Shown: positions 10,891 to 23,554 of the stretch, in pieces | Layout: every line of letters begins with the position of its first letter | Numbering within the stretch: the first letter of the stretch is position 1 | NCBI GenBank assembly: GCA_949752735.1 | Contig: OX457037.1 | Span: forward strand, 15,712,017-15,776,016 | From: Lumbricus terrestris | Taxonomy: Eukaryota > Annelida > Clitellata > Crassiclitellata > Lumbricidae | Direction of reading: 5' to 3' | Length of the DNA stretch: 64,000 nt | Notes under the pieces: generated by a model | What the model was told of the DNA's origin: nothing | Databases searched by the model: none | Seen by the model: the letters and a program-made list of their open reading frames with translations, nothing else | Translations under genes and position numbers: made by a program

Positions 10891-12588
10891 CCTCATCTAT
10901 TATACTTCTCCATAGTATTTATCTACTAGCATAAATTCATCAAGGAAATAAAACTTGATTTAGTGTGTCTTCAGGAAATCTTACCAGAAGCGCTTCAGAC
11001 CCAACCGCTGCTGGAATAAACAGCTTTCAGATAGGCATAAAATGTTCCAAGGAAGGAGAGGCAACTCTGTTCACGAAGGCCGTCCCGGATTGTCTGGTTT
11101 ATTGACAGGACGACCTGATATCTATACATTGATCATTTTGACTAATATTTTTTTCTGAAATGGGTTTTTAAAGAGTGCTTGCACCAAACTATGCCAAGTT
11201 CTCGTCCAATTGTATAATGCGAGAAACACTGAGTTGCTACATTACAAAACCTGCACTGTTTGTACATCATCACCTCCAAATTGTAGCCTACTTTAAACGT
11301 TTTTAGTAAAAATTGTTCAAAACTGGTCCGATTAACGTTCATTTGAGTAATCTCCATCAGTCTGTTAAAATACTGTGTCTGAATATTGTGATTTGCAAGT
11401 TCCACTCGGCTCATAATATGATATTTTCTATTAAGCCGTGTTTCGAATAAGCTGCGATGCAAGCAGAATGTTTTCAAACTATGTTGACTCTGTGATTCAG
11501 GTTTCCGAAAGGGAATAAATACTGTAGGCTAATGATTGTTTCCATGATCAGTTACATTAATTGAGAATGAATGGCTAAACCTTTCAGGACTGCATGTCAA
11601 AAAGTTACCAAACTCAATATGTATGGATATTAATTCCATAGCAATTATTTGACGAAAACCCAGGGGGCCGTTCTGTGTCTGTGCAGTGTGCATGCATGAT
11701 TGTGAGGTATGGCTTGGATTGTAGAATTCTGAAGATTTTCGTGTCATCTATTCAACAATAGCGAAGCTTCGTTGTTTTCATTCCCTGAACGTCGCTATTA
11801 TAATTTTATAGTTTCTAAATTTTCATACAGAATGCAGATAATTAACCTAAATCATAATTTCCCATAATTTCTCATTACTCTGAATGGTTCAACAGGAAGC
11901 ATTTGCATAATTGTTTGGTAAAATGAAAATAGTGAGTAAGCCTAGTGGAGCGTTTCGTAACTTCTTCTAATGTGTGTAGAAAGCAGCTGCAGGCTACTAT
12001 CGAGATTCATTTCCACAACAATTTTCAACCAATCTGATTATATTATTAACAAGTTTATTCTACCCAAAACTCACAGATTCTTGTCAAAATGTAGCAATTG
12101 AACAACTAAAATAAAGCAACAATTAGATAATGCACCTTGATTTATAGCGCATGATCGCGTAGACTGGTTCCTGTAGATAGGAACCATTGAACTAACATGT
12201 GATTGAGTGCTGGTAGGCCTTCGAATTAATTGAACGCTGGGCGACAGTGAGGAGCTCAACCGGGTATTATTTATCAATTATGTGGGCACGAACAAATTCT
12301 TTAGAATAATATTGATTCCGAGCAATTTGGATTTTTGCTGAATAGTTTACAGGAAATATTGTACTGACCTTGATGCCATTTAGAAATGCTTTTGGTAAAT
12401 TCAAGATGATTTAAGATGACCAGTCGAGAGCAGTACTGAAAAGGTATTATTCGTCAGGCATAACATGAACAAAATATTGTACATCTACTAATAATCAGTA
12501 TTTCTTTATAGTTTCTGAAACTGTTCTCGCCATTTTCAACTCGTGTAGGCCTATACCGTTCAAACAAAAACCTAAAGAACAATCTGAT

Positions 12589-13692
12589 TTAGTATCCAGC
12601 TTCAAGACCATGTCCATATCCTGCGTCGTGGCCATATCCATATCCAGAATCCTGACTCTTGCCATATGCACTATCACGTCCGTATCCATAGCCAGCACCC
12701 TGGTGACCATATCCGTGTGGAATGCCTGCTCCGAGGTCGACGAGGTTGACATCACAGAAGTCGCGGTAGTAGTAGTGGTTTCCGTGATTGTAGTGGTCGT
12801 ATCCGGAATTACGCGAACCGGGTGCACAGGGCTGTTCGTATGAGTTTCCGTTCGAACAGATAACGAACGAATTATCATCCTTGTAGTAGAATCCGTCGTT
12901 TCCGCATTTATCTGTTGAAAGATGTCAGTGATTTGATAAAAACACTATAAAATACTTCAATACCTTTATCTACATGTATTTATAGAAAAAGCTGAAATGG
13001 ATTAATCCCGCTAATTACGTAAATCTGCTGTGAGTCTGAAAGCTGTAACAACTTACTACAAGAATAGTTGTTGGCCTACATCGCAATTGTTAGCGTAAAC
13101 TTCAACCTAGCAAAACGCTAATTCAAAGCTGAGTAATAGCAACTGCTTAAACAAACAGTCTTTCGGATATAGAGTAATGTCATTTTCAAAAATTGCAAAT
13201 ATAATGAACATGATGCTCCAATTCTATGCAGTGTACGATTTTCTGCAGCCTCCAAGAACTTTTTTTGAAGAGGAGACGCTGAATATGAAACCGCGAGTCA
13301 AGTTTATTCTGTCAACATCATATTCAAAATGTGTAAGCGTCTTTAGATACCGAATCACCCGTCGGATTTCTGCAAAATGCGGTGTTTGGATCTTCACTGT
13401 ATCTCTAATAAATTCGTTATGCTCAATTACACAAATTTCATTAGACCTACACTTTAATGGGATTTTAAGACAACGCTTTAGTAAATTATACATCTAGATG
13501 TTGTTTTCACGATTAGGCATACTAATTTCTGGGTTATTTGTTGCTTTTTCTGGGTGTATGAAAATGATAGTCAAGATAATTTCACTTACCAGCGTAACGT
13601 CCGTAGAAGGCATATCGTCCGTGAGCGTAACCATCCGGTATCTCAGCCATGGTGGCTACAGTACACATTGCAAATACAACGAGAAACTTCAT
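12589..13692 (-). CDS. M3: CBM14-like protein, array copy
   Basis: Exons complement(13590..13692) and complement(12589..12911); 141 aa. It keeps the M1-type LEAGY end and Asn after the last cysteine, but has the M2-type Ser in KSQDS. It is therefore a mixture of the M1 and M2 variants. Frame and splice sites are intact. Confidence 0.88.
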
Positions 13693-14123
13693 ATTGCAAC
13701 GGTTCAGTTCGTGTTGTTCGGCTGAAACTTGTACGAATGTTAAGCTTTAGATGTTTTGCTTGGCTTTTATAACATACAGCAGCCAATGAGAGACAATTTA
13801 TAACATTTCTGGACTCATCTACAATGTACCATAGTGCGCAGAACATGCCAGCCCTACGTTTAGCATTCTGCTCACGTAATTGGATCTTGCCGCCCACTGT
13901 TGAGGCACAAGGCCAATGCATTGTCTGCGTCCTTGGTATGCACAAACGCACGCAACGGCGAACATCCTGTTACCATCGCCAAATAATAGCACAGCCTGCA
14001 AGTTTATTATGGGTGACAAGCAAAATCCGGAGCTTTCTGATTGGTTACATTTCACTATAAAACACAACTGTCCTTAACACTACCATTCAGAAATTTCACG
14101 TCCACAGAAGAGAAGTCCAGAAG
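13693..14123. promoter_or_regulatory. Bidirectional promoter of M3/P3
   Basis: TATAAAA at 14056-14062 (P3) and TATAAAAG on complement(13764..13771) (M3). A 4-bp deletion relative to units A and B lies between the M3 CCAAT box and the rest of the spacer; units D and E share it. Confidence 0.72.
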
Positions 14124-14835
14124 ATGAAGTGTCTCGTTGTCCTCGCTTTGTGCTTTGTGGTCACCATGGCTTCTATACCGGACGGTTACGCTCACGGACG
14201 ATACGCCTTCTACGGACGCTACGCAGGTAAGTATTCTCTAATACAAAATCACGGTTGCAGATCATGTAACTTGCTTGAGGCAGCAAAACGGAGATTTATT
14301 ATAGACAGAAAAATAAAAGTATTACGACACATTTGATTAGTGTCGACATAGCAATAATAGCATGGACAAATTTAGTTCTATTAAATGCTTTAGCTAGACG
14401 TCTAGTTTCAAAAGTAAATAATATAAGGATTAACCTACGGAAGTCTCTCTTAGTCACATAATAGACGTAGGCCTATATTAATGCGATATTTTGCATTTTG
14501 TTGTTTTATCAGATAAATGCGGAAACGATGGTTTCTATTACAAGACCGATTATTCGTTCGTCATATGTTCAAACGGAAACGCCTACGAACAGCCCTGTGC
14601 ACCCGGTTCACGTAACTCCGGATACGACCACTACAACCACGGTAACCACTACTACTACCGCGACTTCTGTGATGTCAACCTCGTCGACAGCGGAGCTGGT
14701 ATTCCACATGGATATGGTCACCAAGACGCAGGATATGGATACGGTCACGACGCTAAAGTTGGACACGGTCACGGTCACGGCGCCGGATATGGAAATGGTC
14801 ACGATGCCGGATATGAGCACGGATCCCGCTACTAG
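14124..14835 (+). CDS. P3: CBM14-like protein, array copy with a longer tail
   Basis: Exons 14124..14226 and 14513..14835; 141 aa. An in-frame 6-bp duplication of GGTCAC adds one Gly-His pair, giving KVGHGHGHGAG where P1 has KVGHGHGAG. This is replication-slippage growth of the His/Gly tail. Otherwise it matches P1. Confidence 0.88.
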
Positions 14836-17072
14836 TGCGTTATGATTATGGATGTCAGGAAATTCCTTCAGTAGGCTTTCATACAATGGTTGTCAATGGA
14901 CTGAATTGACAGAAGACGTTTAGTATGAATCGTTTGTTGACGTGATATAAACAAAAAATTAAATCCACAAAATTGTTCTTCATGTTTAATCGAAAAATTC
15001 GAAACTTCTATATCAAGGCAAATAATAAACACTATCCTCTTCCCCCACCCCCGTCATTATCGCCTCCGGATAAAAAAAACCGTAAAGTATCTCACTGGGT
15101 AGGACATTATCCTTCAGTCTTTGATAGTATAACCTGCAAGTGATGCAAATATTAAAGAATAAGAGTTTTGAGTGCATATCTATACAATAATTATTGTAAA
15201 AAATATATTAGGATTATATTTGTATAATTTGCATAAAAGTTATAGATCGCAAATATCTACAGGAGTGCATTTAGGTGTAACTTAGTACGCCTACGCTAGA
15301 AATTGAGACAAATCTACCAGAATATAGCATTATTAATTTATTTCACTAGTTATCTAAAGTTCCTGACAGCATCTCTCGTTCATTGTAAATATAATTTTAG
15401 ATGTAGGCCTAGACGACATTTCCAAATCTCCAACTTAAATCGTAAACAACATTACAAGATCTTATTTTTGTGGATCTAAGTGACACCCACAACTCCAGGT
15501 GTTAGAAATGAATAACTCTATGACACTAACAAGTCTTTAAGCTGCATCTGATTGGCACTAGCATGCGTTGTCGGTGACGGCGCTAACAAGTTGACACAGC
15601 GAACAAACCAGGACAATTAAGCTTTATCAACTAAATGAAGAAACAGACTAATTATTGAACAGAAGGGAAATTTTGTCCAGGGGAATAATGTCCTGTGAAA
15701 AATCTGGGCGATTTTGTCCGGGACTTTTGTCTGGGGGATGATGTCCCGGGACAAAATGTCCATGGAATTGTCTCCTAAAGCCAGATAAAAGCGATGCTTC
15801 ATTGTAATTGTAATTGTAATTGTAATCGTACATTCATATAGCGCCACTTCAAGAGAACTCCTCAGAGGCGCTCATCCTCATCTATTGTCTCCTAAAGCCA
15901 GATAAAAGCGATGCTTCATCCTCATCTATTATACTTCTCCATAGTATTTATCTACTAGCATAAATTCATCAAGGAAATAAAACTTGATTTAGTGTGTCTT
16001 CAGGAAATCTTACCAGAAGCGCTTCAGACCCAACCGCTGCTGGAATAAACAGCTTTCAGATAGGCATAAAATGTTCCAAGGAAGGAGAGGCAACTCTGTT
16101 CACGAAGGCCGTCCCGGATTGTCTGGTTTATTGACAGGACGACCTGATATCTATACATTGATCATTTTGACTAATATTTTTTTCTGAAATGGGTTTTTAA
16201 AGAGTGCTTGCACCAAACTATGCCCAGTTCTCGTCCAATTGTATAATGCGAGAAACACTGAGTTGCTACATTACAAAACCTGCACTGTTTGTACATCATC
16301 ACCTCCAAATTGTAGCCTACTTTAAACGTTTTTAGTAAAAATTGTTCAAAACTGGTCCGATTAACGTTCATTTGAGTAATCTCCATCAGTCTGTTAAAAT
16401 ACTGTGTCTGAATATCGTGATTTGCAAGTTCCACTCGGCTCATAATATGATATTTTCTATTAAGCCGTGTTTCGAATAAGCTGCGATGCAAGCAGAATGT
16501 TTTCAAACTATGTTGACTCTGTGATTCAGGTTTCCGAAAGGGAATAAATACTATAGGCTAATGATTGTTTCCATGATCAGTTACATTAATTGAGAATGAA
16601 TAGCTAAACCTTTCAGGACTGCATGTCAAAAAGTTACCAAACTCAATATGTATGGATATTAATTCCATAGCAATTATTTGACGAAAACCCAGGTGGCCGT
16701 TCTGTGTCTGTGCAGTGTGCATGCATGATTGTGAGGTATGGCTTGGATTGTAGAATTCTGAAGATTTTCGTGTCATCTATTCAACAATAGCGAAGCTTCG
16801 TTGTTTTCATTCCCTGAACGTCGCTATTATAATTTTATAGTTTCTAAATTTTCATACAGAATGCAGATAATTAACCTAAATCATAATTTCTCATAATTTC
16901 TCATTACTCTGAATGGTTCAACAGGAAGCATTTGCATAATTGTTTGGTAAAATGAAAATAGTGAGTAAGCCTAGTGGAGCGTTTCGTAACTTCTTCTAAT
17001 GTGTGTAGAAAGCAGCTGCAGGCTACTATCGAGATTCATTTCCACAACAATTTTCAACCAATCTGATTATAT

Positions 17073-17527
17073 TGTAGCCATTAGCCCTCCTGATCTTCCG
17101 TACTCTCTCTCTCTATGACTGGGCACGTGGGTGTAGTAGGAGTGGCCCTGTCTATTTAAGGAACTGTAGCGTGGGTGACTCTCTCTCTCTTGTGCTGTAT
17201 GCTGAGCGTGGTGGTCGTCTCCCGTCGAGACTGGTCGTGTGTGCTTTGCCTCGATGCTGGCGAGCTTACCTGCGGGTTCATCTTCTACGTTGCCTCTTCG
17301 CCCTGTTGGTGGTCTGGCTGTTCATCCGTCTTCCTTGGCTTCGTTAGCCGTGCTGTCGTGTGGGTCTGCCGTGCTTCGACCTCTGGTCTGGTCTTCTTCG
17401 TATCGTCTGGCGGTAACGTAGTTAATTCTTTGTATAACTTGCTCTATTGAATAAATCGACGTTTATTATATCATTTCGGGCCTTATCTTTGATAATCATC
17501 CCTTTAGACGGCCGTAGAACCTTTACA
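17073..17527 (+). repeat. 5' LTR
   Basis: 455 bp, starting TGTAGCCATTAGCC and ending CCTTTACA. A TATA-like CTATTTAAGG near 17152 and an AATAAA near 17449 suggest the U3 promoter and R-region poly(A) signal. It contains CT-rich microsatellite tracts. Confidence 0.88.
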
Positions 17528-17847
17528 GATGGGGGCCCATCCTTTTGCTCGATATTGCGGGTGGTAAATTTCGGATATTTGTTAGTCCGGTTGGTTTTCG
17601 GGAAATTTTGTGAGAGCATTTGTCGATATTTGTCGAAAATTTATGCGAAGTCGCATTTCGTTTTGTGGGGGCCTGGGCTATTGAGTTTTGCGGTTTTCGC
17701 ATTTTGACAGTTTAAAGTGGACTGTCGGGGACATTCGTGAAATTTGGAAATTGTGGGGGTACGTTTGTGCAGCAAGATATAAGACGTTACCAGGTGTTTC
17801 TGAAGTAGAGGAAATTTAAAATTGCCTAGGTGTAATTTCTGAGGACA

Positions 17848-20550
17848 ATGAAACTTTGGGAGAATTCCGACGAGAAACGAGCAAAGCAAGTGGCTTGCAA
17901 AGAGAGGCGAAAATTGAAGAAATTGGAAGCGAAATTAAGCCCAGAAAATAGGGGCAGCGATGCATTTGGAATATTTGCTGAGCGTCTGTTTCAAAGTGAA
18001 AAAAGGGATGGGATTTGTACTTCGTCTGTGGCAAGTCGGCAGATTGAAAAGGAAATTTGGGAAGACATTGCTAGAGAGCGAGTGGCAGATGAAAATCAAT
18101 TACGGTCTTTGAAAATTTCGGCAGAGAATGTGCGTAGAAAACGTTTGGAAAATTCAAAGCAGGGTCAGAATATTGGGACATTTTCCTCAGAAGTTAAGGA
18201 AGGTGTGTCAGGTGATAGCGTAGATTCTGTATGCATGGTAGACGATAAGCTGCTTATTCAGTCCGAGGTTGTGTTTCGCGCTGACTTACATCATGTCAGT
18301 GACGATATGCAGACAAAGGGACAGATGCACGTGTTCGACGATGATTTTGACGATGTGTTCGAGTGTCATTTATTTGAAGACAACGACGTGCAGAATGATT
18401 CTGTATTGGGTTCGTTGTATGACAGTGTGCATGATGTGATTTGTGATTCGGATGTTTCTGTCTGTACTGCGTATGATTTGCCGCAGGGTTTGGCCGAGGC
18501 CTTGAATGATTCTGTTGTTGAGATTGGTTGTCTCATTGAGACCAATGTACAGTTCGGTGTGTGCGATGAGGCGTGTGTGTCTGGGCTGACTGAGTATAGG
18601 CCTATTCAGTCGCAGGGCATAGAAAATGCTCGTTCATCGCATGGGGTAACGAGAGCCATTAAGTTGAAAAGAGCGAGGGCATTGTTTTGTAAACTTAGAA
18701 TGAAGTTGAAGAAATCTCGCTTACAAGCTAGCTTGGGTGTGGAAATGGCGAGTGCGTTGCAGGTCACTGTTATTGATTCATCGCCTGCTAGCGTGAATGA
18801 TTCTTTGGTGATGCATTTGAGTGGGACAACTGTTGTGGGTGATTCGTCACCGTTGTCTATTGTCTTGTTGAAGGATTGTGTGCATGAGACTATGGTTGTG
18901 CAGGCTATGATAACGACTGTTGTCTACGAGAATAGATGGATGATGGGTTGGTGTTGTACGGTGTCTACGGTTGCACTGTTGTCAATGAATGTTGAGTTGT
19001 GGGGACGAATGACTAAGGTGAACAAGTGTGTCTTGGCTACGCATTGTTTCGTTTGTGAACATGGGTCGAATGAACTTGTGTTGACTGATGTTATTGTTCA
19101 TGTTGACAAGGATGTGAATTCTGCAGGAATGGGGCATTTGTTTTTGGATGACATTGTCCGTTTTCACATGTTTCTGGTTAGTGCAGTGAGAAATACTGTG
19201 ACTAGTTCTTTGGATGATTGTCTGAATGAGCATGATGTTTCGTCAGAGTTATCTGTATGTCAGTTGTGTTGCGTTTACTCGACTGCTTCGAGAGTTATGT
19301 TTCAGCCGGTTGGTGTGATGGACTCGTCAGTGATGTGTGATCGTGTGTTGATACATGATTATGGTATTGTGTCTTCAAAGATGATTGATTGTGTGCTGAT
19401 ACATGATTATGGTGTTGCATCGTCAGTGATGTGTGATCGTGTGTTGATACATGATTATGGTATTGTGTCTTCAAAGATGATTGATTGTGTGCTGATACAT
19501 GATTATGGTGTTGCATCGTCAGTGATGTTTGATCGTGTGTTGATACATGATTATGGTATTGTGTCTTCAGAGATGATTGATCAGGTGCTGATACATGGTT
19601 ATGGTGTTGCATCTTCAGTGATGTATGATCGAGTTGTTGCAGTGAATGAGTGCATTGTTACCTTCATTAGGTGTCTTCAAGTTGATGTTGTGTTGTCGTG
19701 GCTGGTTGATTCTGTGGTGATGCAGATACGAGACACATTGATGAAGATGGTGTTTTGGCACATCAGATGTTACTGTGTTGAGATTCGAGTGGCATGGATG
19801 GTTGTGTGGTGTCATACGGTGGTGCTATGTGTGACAGTTGCATGTTGCGTTGTGTTGTTGACACAGTATGGCTGTGCTTCGGATATGTGCAATGTTCTGG
19901 ATTTCATGAAAGCTCAGACTTGTGTGAAAGTTTCTTTGCAGTGGTTCGCTGATCTGGAGTCGGGGATCGTGGATAGCGTCTACGTCCGAGTGAAGTCGTG
20001 GAAGCATGGACGGCGTCAGGTCGTGTTCCTGCGACTACTTCTGCTGACGTGTGTCGTGATGTTGATGATCGGTGACACGTTGGGCACTGATCAGGATCTG
20101 GCTGGTCGTTGGGGCCGTTGGATAGGACGTTCGTCGCTGATGACACTCGGGTGTGTTAAAAGTCATACCTGGATGTTGCGACGTGTGATCTGGGAGCAGT
20201 GGCATCTGGCTACTGGTTCTTCTTCAGTTCTTCAGCGGGGCTGCGAATCGTCTCATGGAAGCAGTCGTGACGGGGTTGGGACCCTGTCGAGGCAACGTCA
20301 ATGTGTCTTGGCAGTGGTTCTGACTGCGGCGTCATCAGGGCGTAACAGAGACGCTCTCTGTGCGTTCATCGTCTTCCAGGAACTGCGTGTCAGGATGTCA
20401 GTCGTCGGTGCTGTTGTGATGCAGTGCAGTCGTCAGTCATGTGAAATTGTCAGTAATGGAAACTTCTGTCAGTGGAAAATCTTCATTCAGTGCAAAGATT
20501 GTCATGGAACTTCGGAAATGGAAATTTTTGTGCGAGGAACACTTCAGTGA
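17848..20550 (+). CDS. LTR-element ORF, 900 aa, function unknown
   Basis: An uninterrupted 900-codon frame from the first ATG. The first ~110 residues are charged, Lys/Glu/Arg-rich and probably helical (KERRKLKKLEAKL), as in a Gag-like N terminus. The rest is rich in Val, Ser, Asp, Cys and Met. Residues 493-588 are six tandem 16-residue repeats alternating two versions (…RVLIHDYGIV and …CVLIHDYGVA). No CCHC zinc knuckle, aspartic protease or polymerase motif is visible. Its survival as a 2.7-kb open frame suggests recent selection or recent insertion. I do not recognise the family. Confidence 0.55.
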   Translation: MKLWENSDEKRAKQVACKERRKLKKLEAKLSPENRGSDAFGIFAERLFQSEKRDGICTSSVASRQIEKEIWEDIARERVADENQLRSLKISAENVRRKRLENSKQGQNIGTFSSEVKEGVSGDSVDSVCMVDDKLLIQSEVVFRADLHHVSDDMQTKGQMHVFDDDFDDVFECHLFEDNDVQNDSVLGSLYDSVHDVICDSDVSVCTAYDLPQGLAEALNDSVVEIGCLIETNVQFGVCDEACVSGLTEYRPIQSQGIENARSSHGVTRAIKLKRARALFCKLRMKLKKSRLQASLGVEMASALQVTVIDSSPASVNDSLVMHLSGTTVVGDSSPLSIVLLKDCVHETMVVQAMITTVVYENRWMMGWCCTVSTVALLSMNVELWGRMTKVNKCVLATHCFVCEHGSNELVLTDVIVHVDKDVNSAGMGHLFLDDIVRFHMFLVSAVRNTVTSSLDDCLNEHDVSSELSVCQLCCVYSTASRVMFQPVGVMDSSVMCDRVLIHDYGIVSSKMIDCVLIHDYGVASSVMCDRVLIHDYGIVSSKMIDCVLIHDYGVASSVMFDRVLIHDYGIVSSEMIDQVLIHGYGVASSVMYDRVVAVNECIVTFIRCLQVDVVLSWLVDSVVMQIRDTLMKMVFWHIRCYCVEIRVAWMVVWCHTVVLCVTVACCVVLLTQYGCASDMCNVLDFMKAQTCVKVSLQWFADLESGIVDSVYVRVKSWKHGRRQVVFLRLLLLTCVVMLMIGDTLGTDQDLAGRWGRWIGRSSLMTLGCVKSHTWMLRRVIWEQWHLATGSSSVLQRGCESSHGSSRDGVGTLSRQRQCVLAVVLTAASSGRNRDALCAFIVFQELRVRMSVVGAVVMQCSRQSCEIVSNGNFCQWKIFIQCKDCHGTSEMEIFVRGTLQ
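19324..19611 (+). repeat. 48-bp tandem repeats, six copies, inside the LTR-element ORF
   Basis: In-frame 48-bp units alternate two variants, so the better match is at 96 bp. A partial seventh unit follows (TCTTCAGTGATGTATGATCG). The unit length is a multiple of three, so copy-number change would not break the frame. Confidence 0.88.
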
Positions 20551-21012
20551 GTGTCCTTCGTGCGTTGGTCAGACACTTTCCATAAAAAGTGGTGGAATCT
20601 TCAAAGGTGTTGGGGGTTCTTGTTGGGGGTTGTGGGTTTCTGATGTTATTTGAAGTCGTTTATTCTTATGTTAGTTAGTATGGCTTTGGCCAATGACTTT
20701 GTGCAATTTGGATCATTTTTGATACACGTTTTGTGTCCAAATTCAAATTTTTTCGTATAATTGTATGAACTCTCATTTTGCTTCGTATAATTGTTTGAAC
20801 TTTCATTTTAATTCGTATGATTGTTTGAACTCTCAGTTATATGATGCATTAATTTAGTATTGCGCTGCATTAGTTGTTGCGGAATTGCTGAGTACGTTAA
20901 CTTGTACTGGTATAGTACTTAGTGATTCTTGCTGTGTGAACGGTTAGGTGTAGTGCTTTCTGCTATATTTCGTCATCCCCTCGGGATTCCTCATGCTGTT
21001 GGGTGGGGGATA

Positions 21013-21468
21013 TGTAGCCATTAGCCCTCCTGATCTTCCGTACTCTCTCTCTCTATGACTGGGCACGTGGGTGTAGTAGGAGTGGCCCTGTCTATTTAAG
21101 GAACTGTAGCGTGGGTGACTCTCTCTCTCTTGTGCTGTATGCTGAGCGTGGTGGTCGTCTCCCGTCGAGACTGGTCGTGTGTGCTTTGCCTCGATGCTGG
21201 CGAGCTTACCTGCGGGTTCATCTTCTACGTTGCCTCTTCGCCCTGTTGGTGGTCTGGCTGTTCATCCGTCTTCCTTGGCTTCGTTAGCCGTGCTGTCGTG
21301 TGGGTCTGCCGTGCTTCGACCTCTGGTCTGGTCTTCTTCGTATCGTCTGGACGGTAACGTAGTTAATTCTTTGTATAACTTGCTCTATTGAATAAATCGA
21401 CGTTTATTATATCATTTCGGGCCTTATCTTTGATAATCATCCCTTTAGACGGCCGTAGAACCTTTACA
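21013..21468 (+). repeat. 3' LTR
   Basis: 456 bp. By eye it differs from the 5' LTR by a single inserted A (CTGGACGG versus CTGGCGG), which indicates very recent insertion. Confidence 0.88.
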
Positions 21469-22019
21469 ATATTATTAACAAGTTTATTCTATCCAAAACT
21501 CACAGATTCTTGTCAAATTGTAGCAATTGAACAACTAAAATAAAGCAACAATTAGATAATGCACCTTGATTTATAGCGCATGATCGCGTAGACTGGTTCT
21601 TGTAGATAGGAACCATTGAACTAACATGTGATTGAGTGCTGGTAGGCCTTCGAATTAATTGAACGCTGGGCGACAGTGAGGAGCTCAACCGGGTATTATT
21701 TATCAATATTATGTGGGCACGAACAAATTCTTTAGAATAATATTGATTCCGAGCAATTTGGATTTTTGCTGAATAGTTTACAGGAAATATTGTACTGACC
21801 TTGATGCCATTTAGAAATGCTTTTGGTAAATTCAAGATGATTTAAAATGACCAGTCGAGAGCAGTACTGAAAAGGTATTATTCGTCAGGCATAACATGTA
21901 CAAAATATTGTACATCTACTAATAATCAGTATTTCTTTATAGTTTCTGAAACTGTTCTCGCCATTTTCAACTCGTGTAGGCCTATACCGTTCAAACAAAA
22001 ACCTAAAGAACAATCAGAT

Positions 22020-23123
22020 TTAGTATCCAGCTTCAAGACCATGTCCATATCCTGCGTCGTGGCCATATCCATATCCAGAATCCTGACCCTTGCCATATGC
22101 ACTATCACGTCCGTATCCATAGCCAGCACCCTGGTGACCATATCCGTGTGGAATGCCTGCTCCGAGGTCGACGAGGTTGACATCACAGACGTCGCGGTAG
22201 TAGTAGTGGTTTCCGTGATTGTAGTGGTCGTATCCGGAATTACGCGAACCGGGTGCACAGGGCTGTTCGTATGAGTTTCCGTTCGAACAGATAACGAACG
22301 AATTATCATCCTTGTAGTAGAATCCGTCGTTTCCGCATTTATCTGTTGAAAGATGTCAGTGATTTGATAAAAACACTATAAAATACTTCAATACCTTTAT
22401 CTACATGTATTTATAGAAAAAGCTGAAATGGATTAATCCCGCTAATTACGTAAATCTGCTGTGAGTCTGAAAGCTGTAACAACTTACTACAAGAATAGTT
22501 GTTGGCCTACATCGCAATTGTTAGCGTAAACTTCAACCTAGCAAAACGCTAATTCAAAGCTGAGTAATAGCAACTGCTTAAACAAACAGTCTTTCGGGTA
22601 TAGAGTAATGTCATTTTCAAAAATTGCAAATATAATGAACATGATGCTCCAATTCTATGCGGTGTACGATTTTCTGCAGCCTCCAAGAACTTTTTTTGAA
22701 GAGGAGACGCTGAATATGAAACCGCGAGTCAAGTTTATTCTGTCAACATCATATTCAAAATGTGTAAGCGTCTTTAGATACCGAATCACCCGTCAGATTT
22801 CTGCAAAATGCGGTGTTTGGATCTTCACTGTATCTCTAATAAATTCGTTATGCTCAATTACACAAATTTCATTAGACCTACACTTTAATGGGATTTTAAG
22901 ACAACGCTTTAGTAAATTATACATCTAGATGTTGTTTTCACGATTAGGCCTACTAATTTCTGGGTTATTTGTTGCTTTTTCTGGGTGTATGAAAATGATA
23001 GTCAAGATAATTTCACTTACCAGCGTAACGTCCGTAGAAGGCATATCGTCCGTGAGCGTAACCATCCGGTATCTCAGCCATGGTGGCTACAGTACACATT
23101 GCAAATACAACGAGAAACTTCAT
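22020..23123 (-). CDS. M4: CBM14-like protein, array copy
   Basis: Exons complement(23021..23123) and complement(22020..22342); 141 aa. It matches M1 in the tail (KGQDS, LEAGY). A private change turns the Phe before the last cysteine into Val (YRDVCDV). That Phe is conserved in every other copy in the window, including diverged units F and G. Confidence 0.88.
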
Positions 23124-23554
23124 ATTGCAACGGTTCAGTTCGTGTTGTTCGGCTGAAACTTGTACGAATGTTAAGCTTTAGATGTTTTGCTTGGCTTTTA
23201 TAACATACAGCAGCCAATGAGAGACAATTTATAACATTTCTGGACTCATCTACAATGTACCATAGTGCGCAGAACATGCCAGCCCTACGTTTAGCATTCT
23301 GCTCACGTAATTGGATCTTGCCGCCCACTGTTGAGGCACAAGGCCAATGCATTGTCTGCGTCCTTGGTATGCACAAACGCACGCAACGGCGAACATCCTG
23401 TTACCATCGCCAAATAATAGCACAGCCTGCAAGTTTATTATGGGTGACAAGCAAAATCCGGAGCTTTCTGATTGGTTACATTTCACTATAAAACACAACT
23501 GTCCTTAACACTACCATTCAGAAATTTCACGTCCACAGAAGAGAAGTCCAGAAG
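23124..23554. promoter_or_regulatory. Bidirectional promoter of M4/P4
   Basis: TATAAAA at 23487-23493 (P4) and TATAAAAG on complement(23195..23202) (M4), each with an ATTGG box. It is of the C/D/E type. Confidence 0.72.

Larger units (their letters stand above)
6615..11640. repeat. Tandem unit B (5.03 kb, no large insertion)
   Basis: Same order as unit A but without the transposon, so it gives the ancestral unit length. M-gene exon 2 and its 3' flank are of the type shared with unit E. The promoter region is of the type shared with unit A (CACTGATGAGG). Confidence 0.93.
11641..16669. repeat. Tandem unit C (5.03 kb)
   Basis: Complete unit without large insertions. The promoter region is of the type shared with D and E: shortened GAGACAATTTATAAC and CACTGTTGAGG. 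Confidence 0.93.
17073..21468 (+). mobile_element. Non-autonomous LTR retroelement (4.4 kb)
   Basis: Two LTRs (17073-17527 and 21013-21468), TG...CA ends, and target duplication ATAT at 17069-17072 and 21469-21472 (ATATT if the first T is shared). Other units have the empty site ATTATATTATTAAC. A primer-binding-site-like TGGGGGCCCATCC starts at 17530. A purine tract GGGTGGGGGA at 21001-21010 precedes the 3' LTR. The interior is only about 3.5 kb. I see one long ORF and no protease, reverse transcriptase, RNase H or integrase, so mobilisation must depend on another element. Confidence 0.9.

Noticed and set aside
17528..21012. Search for reverse transcriptase or integrase in the LTR element
   Set aside because: No polymerase, protease or integrase motif seen in any frame, so it was not annotated as autonomous.
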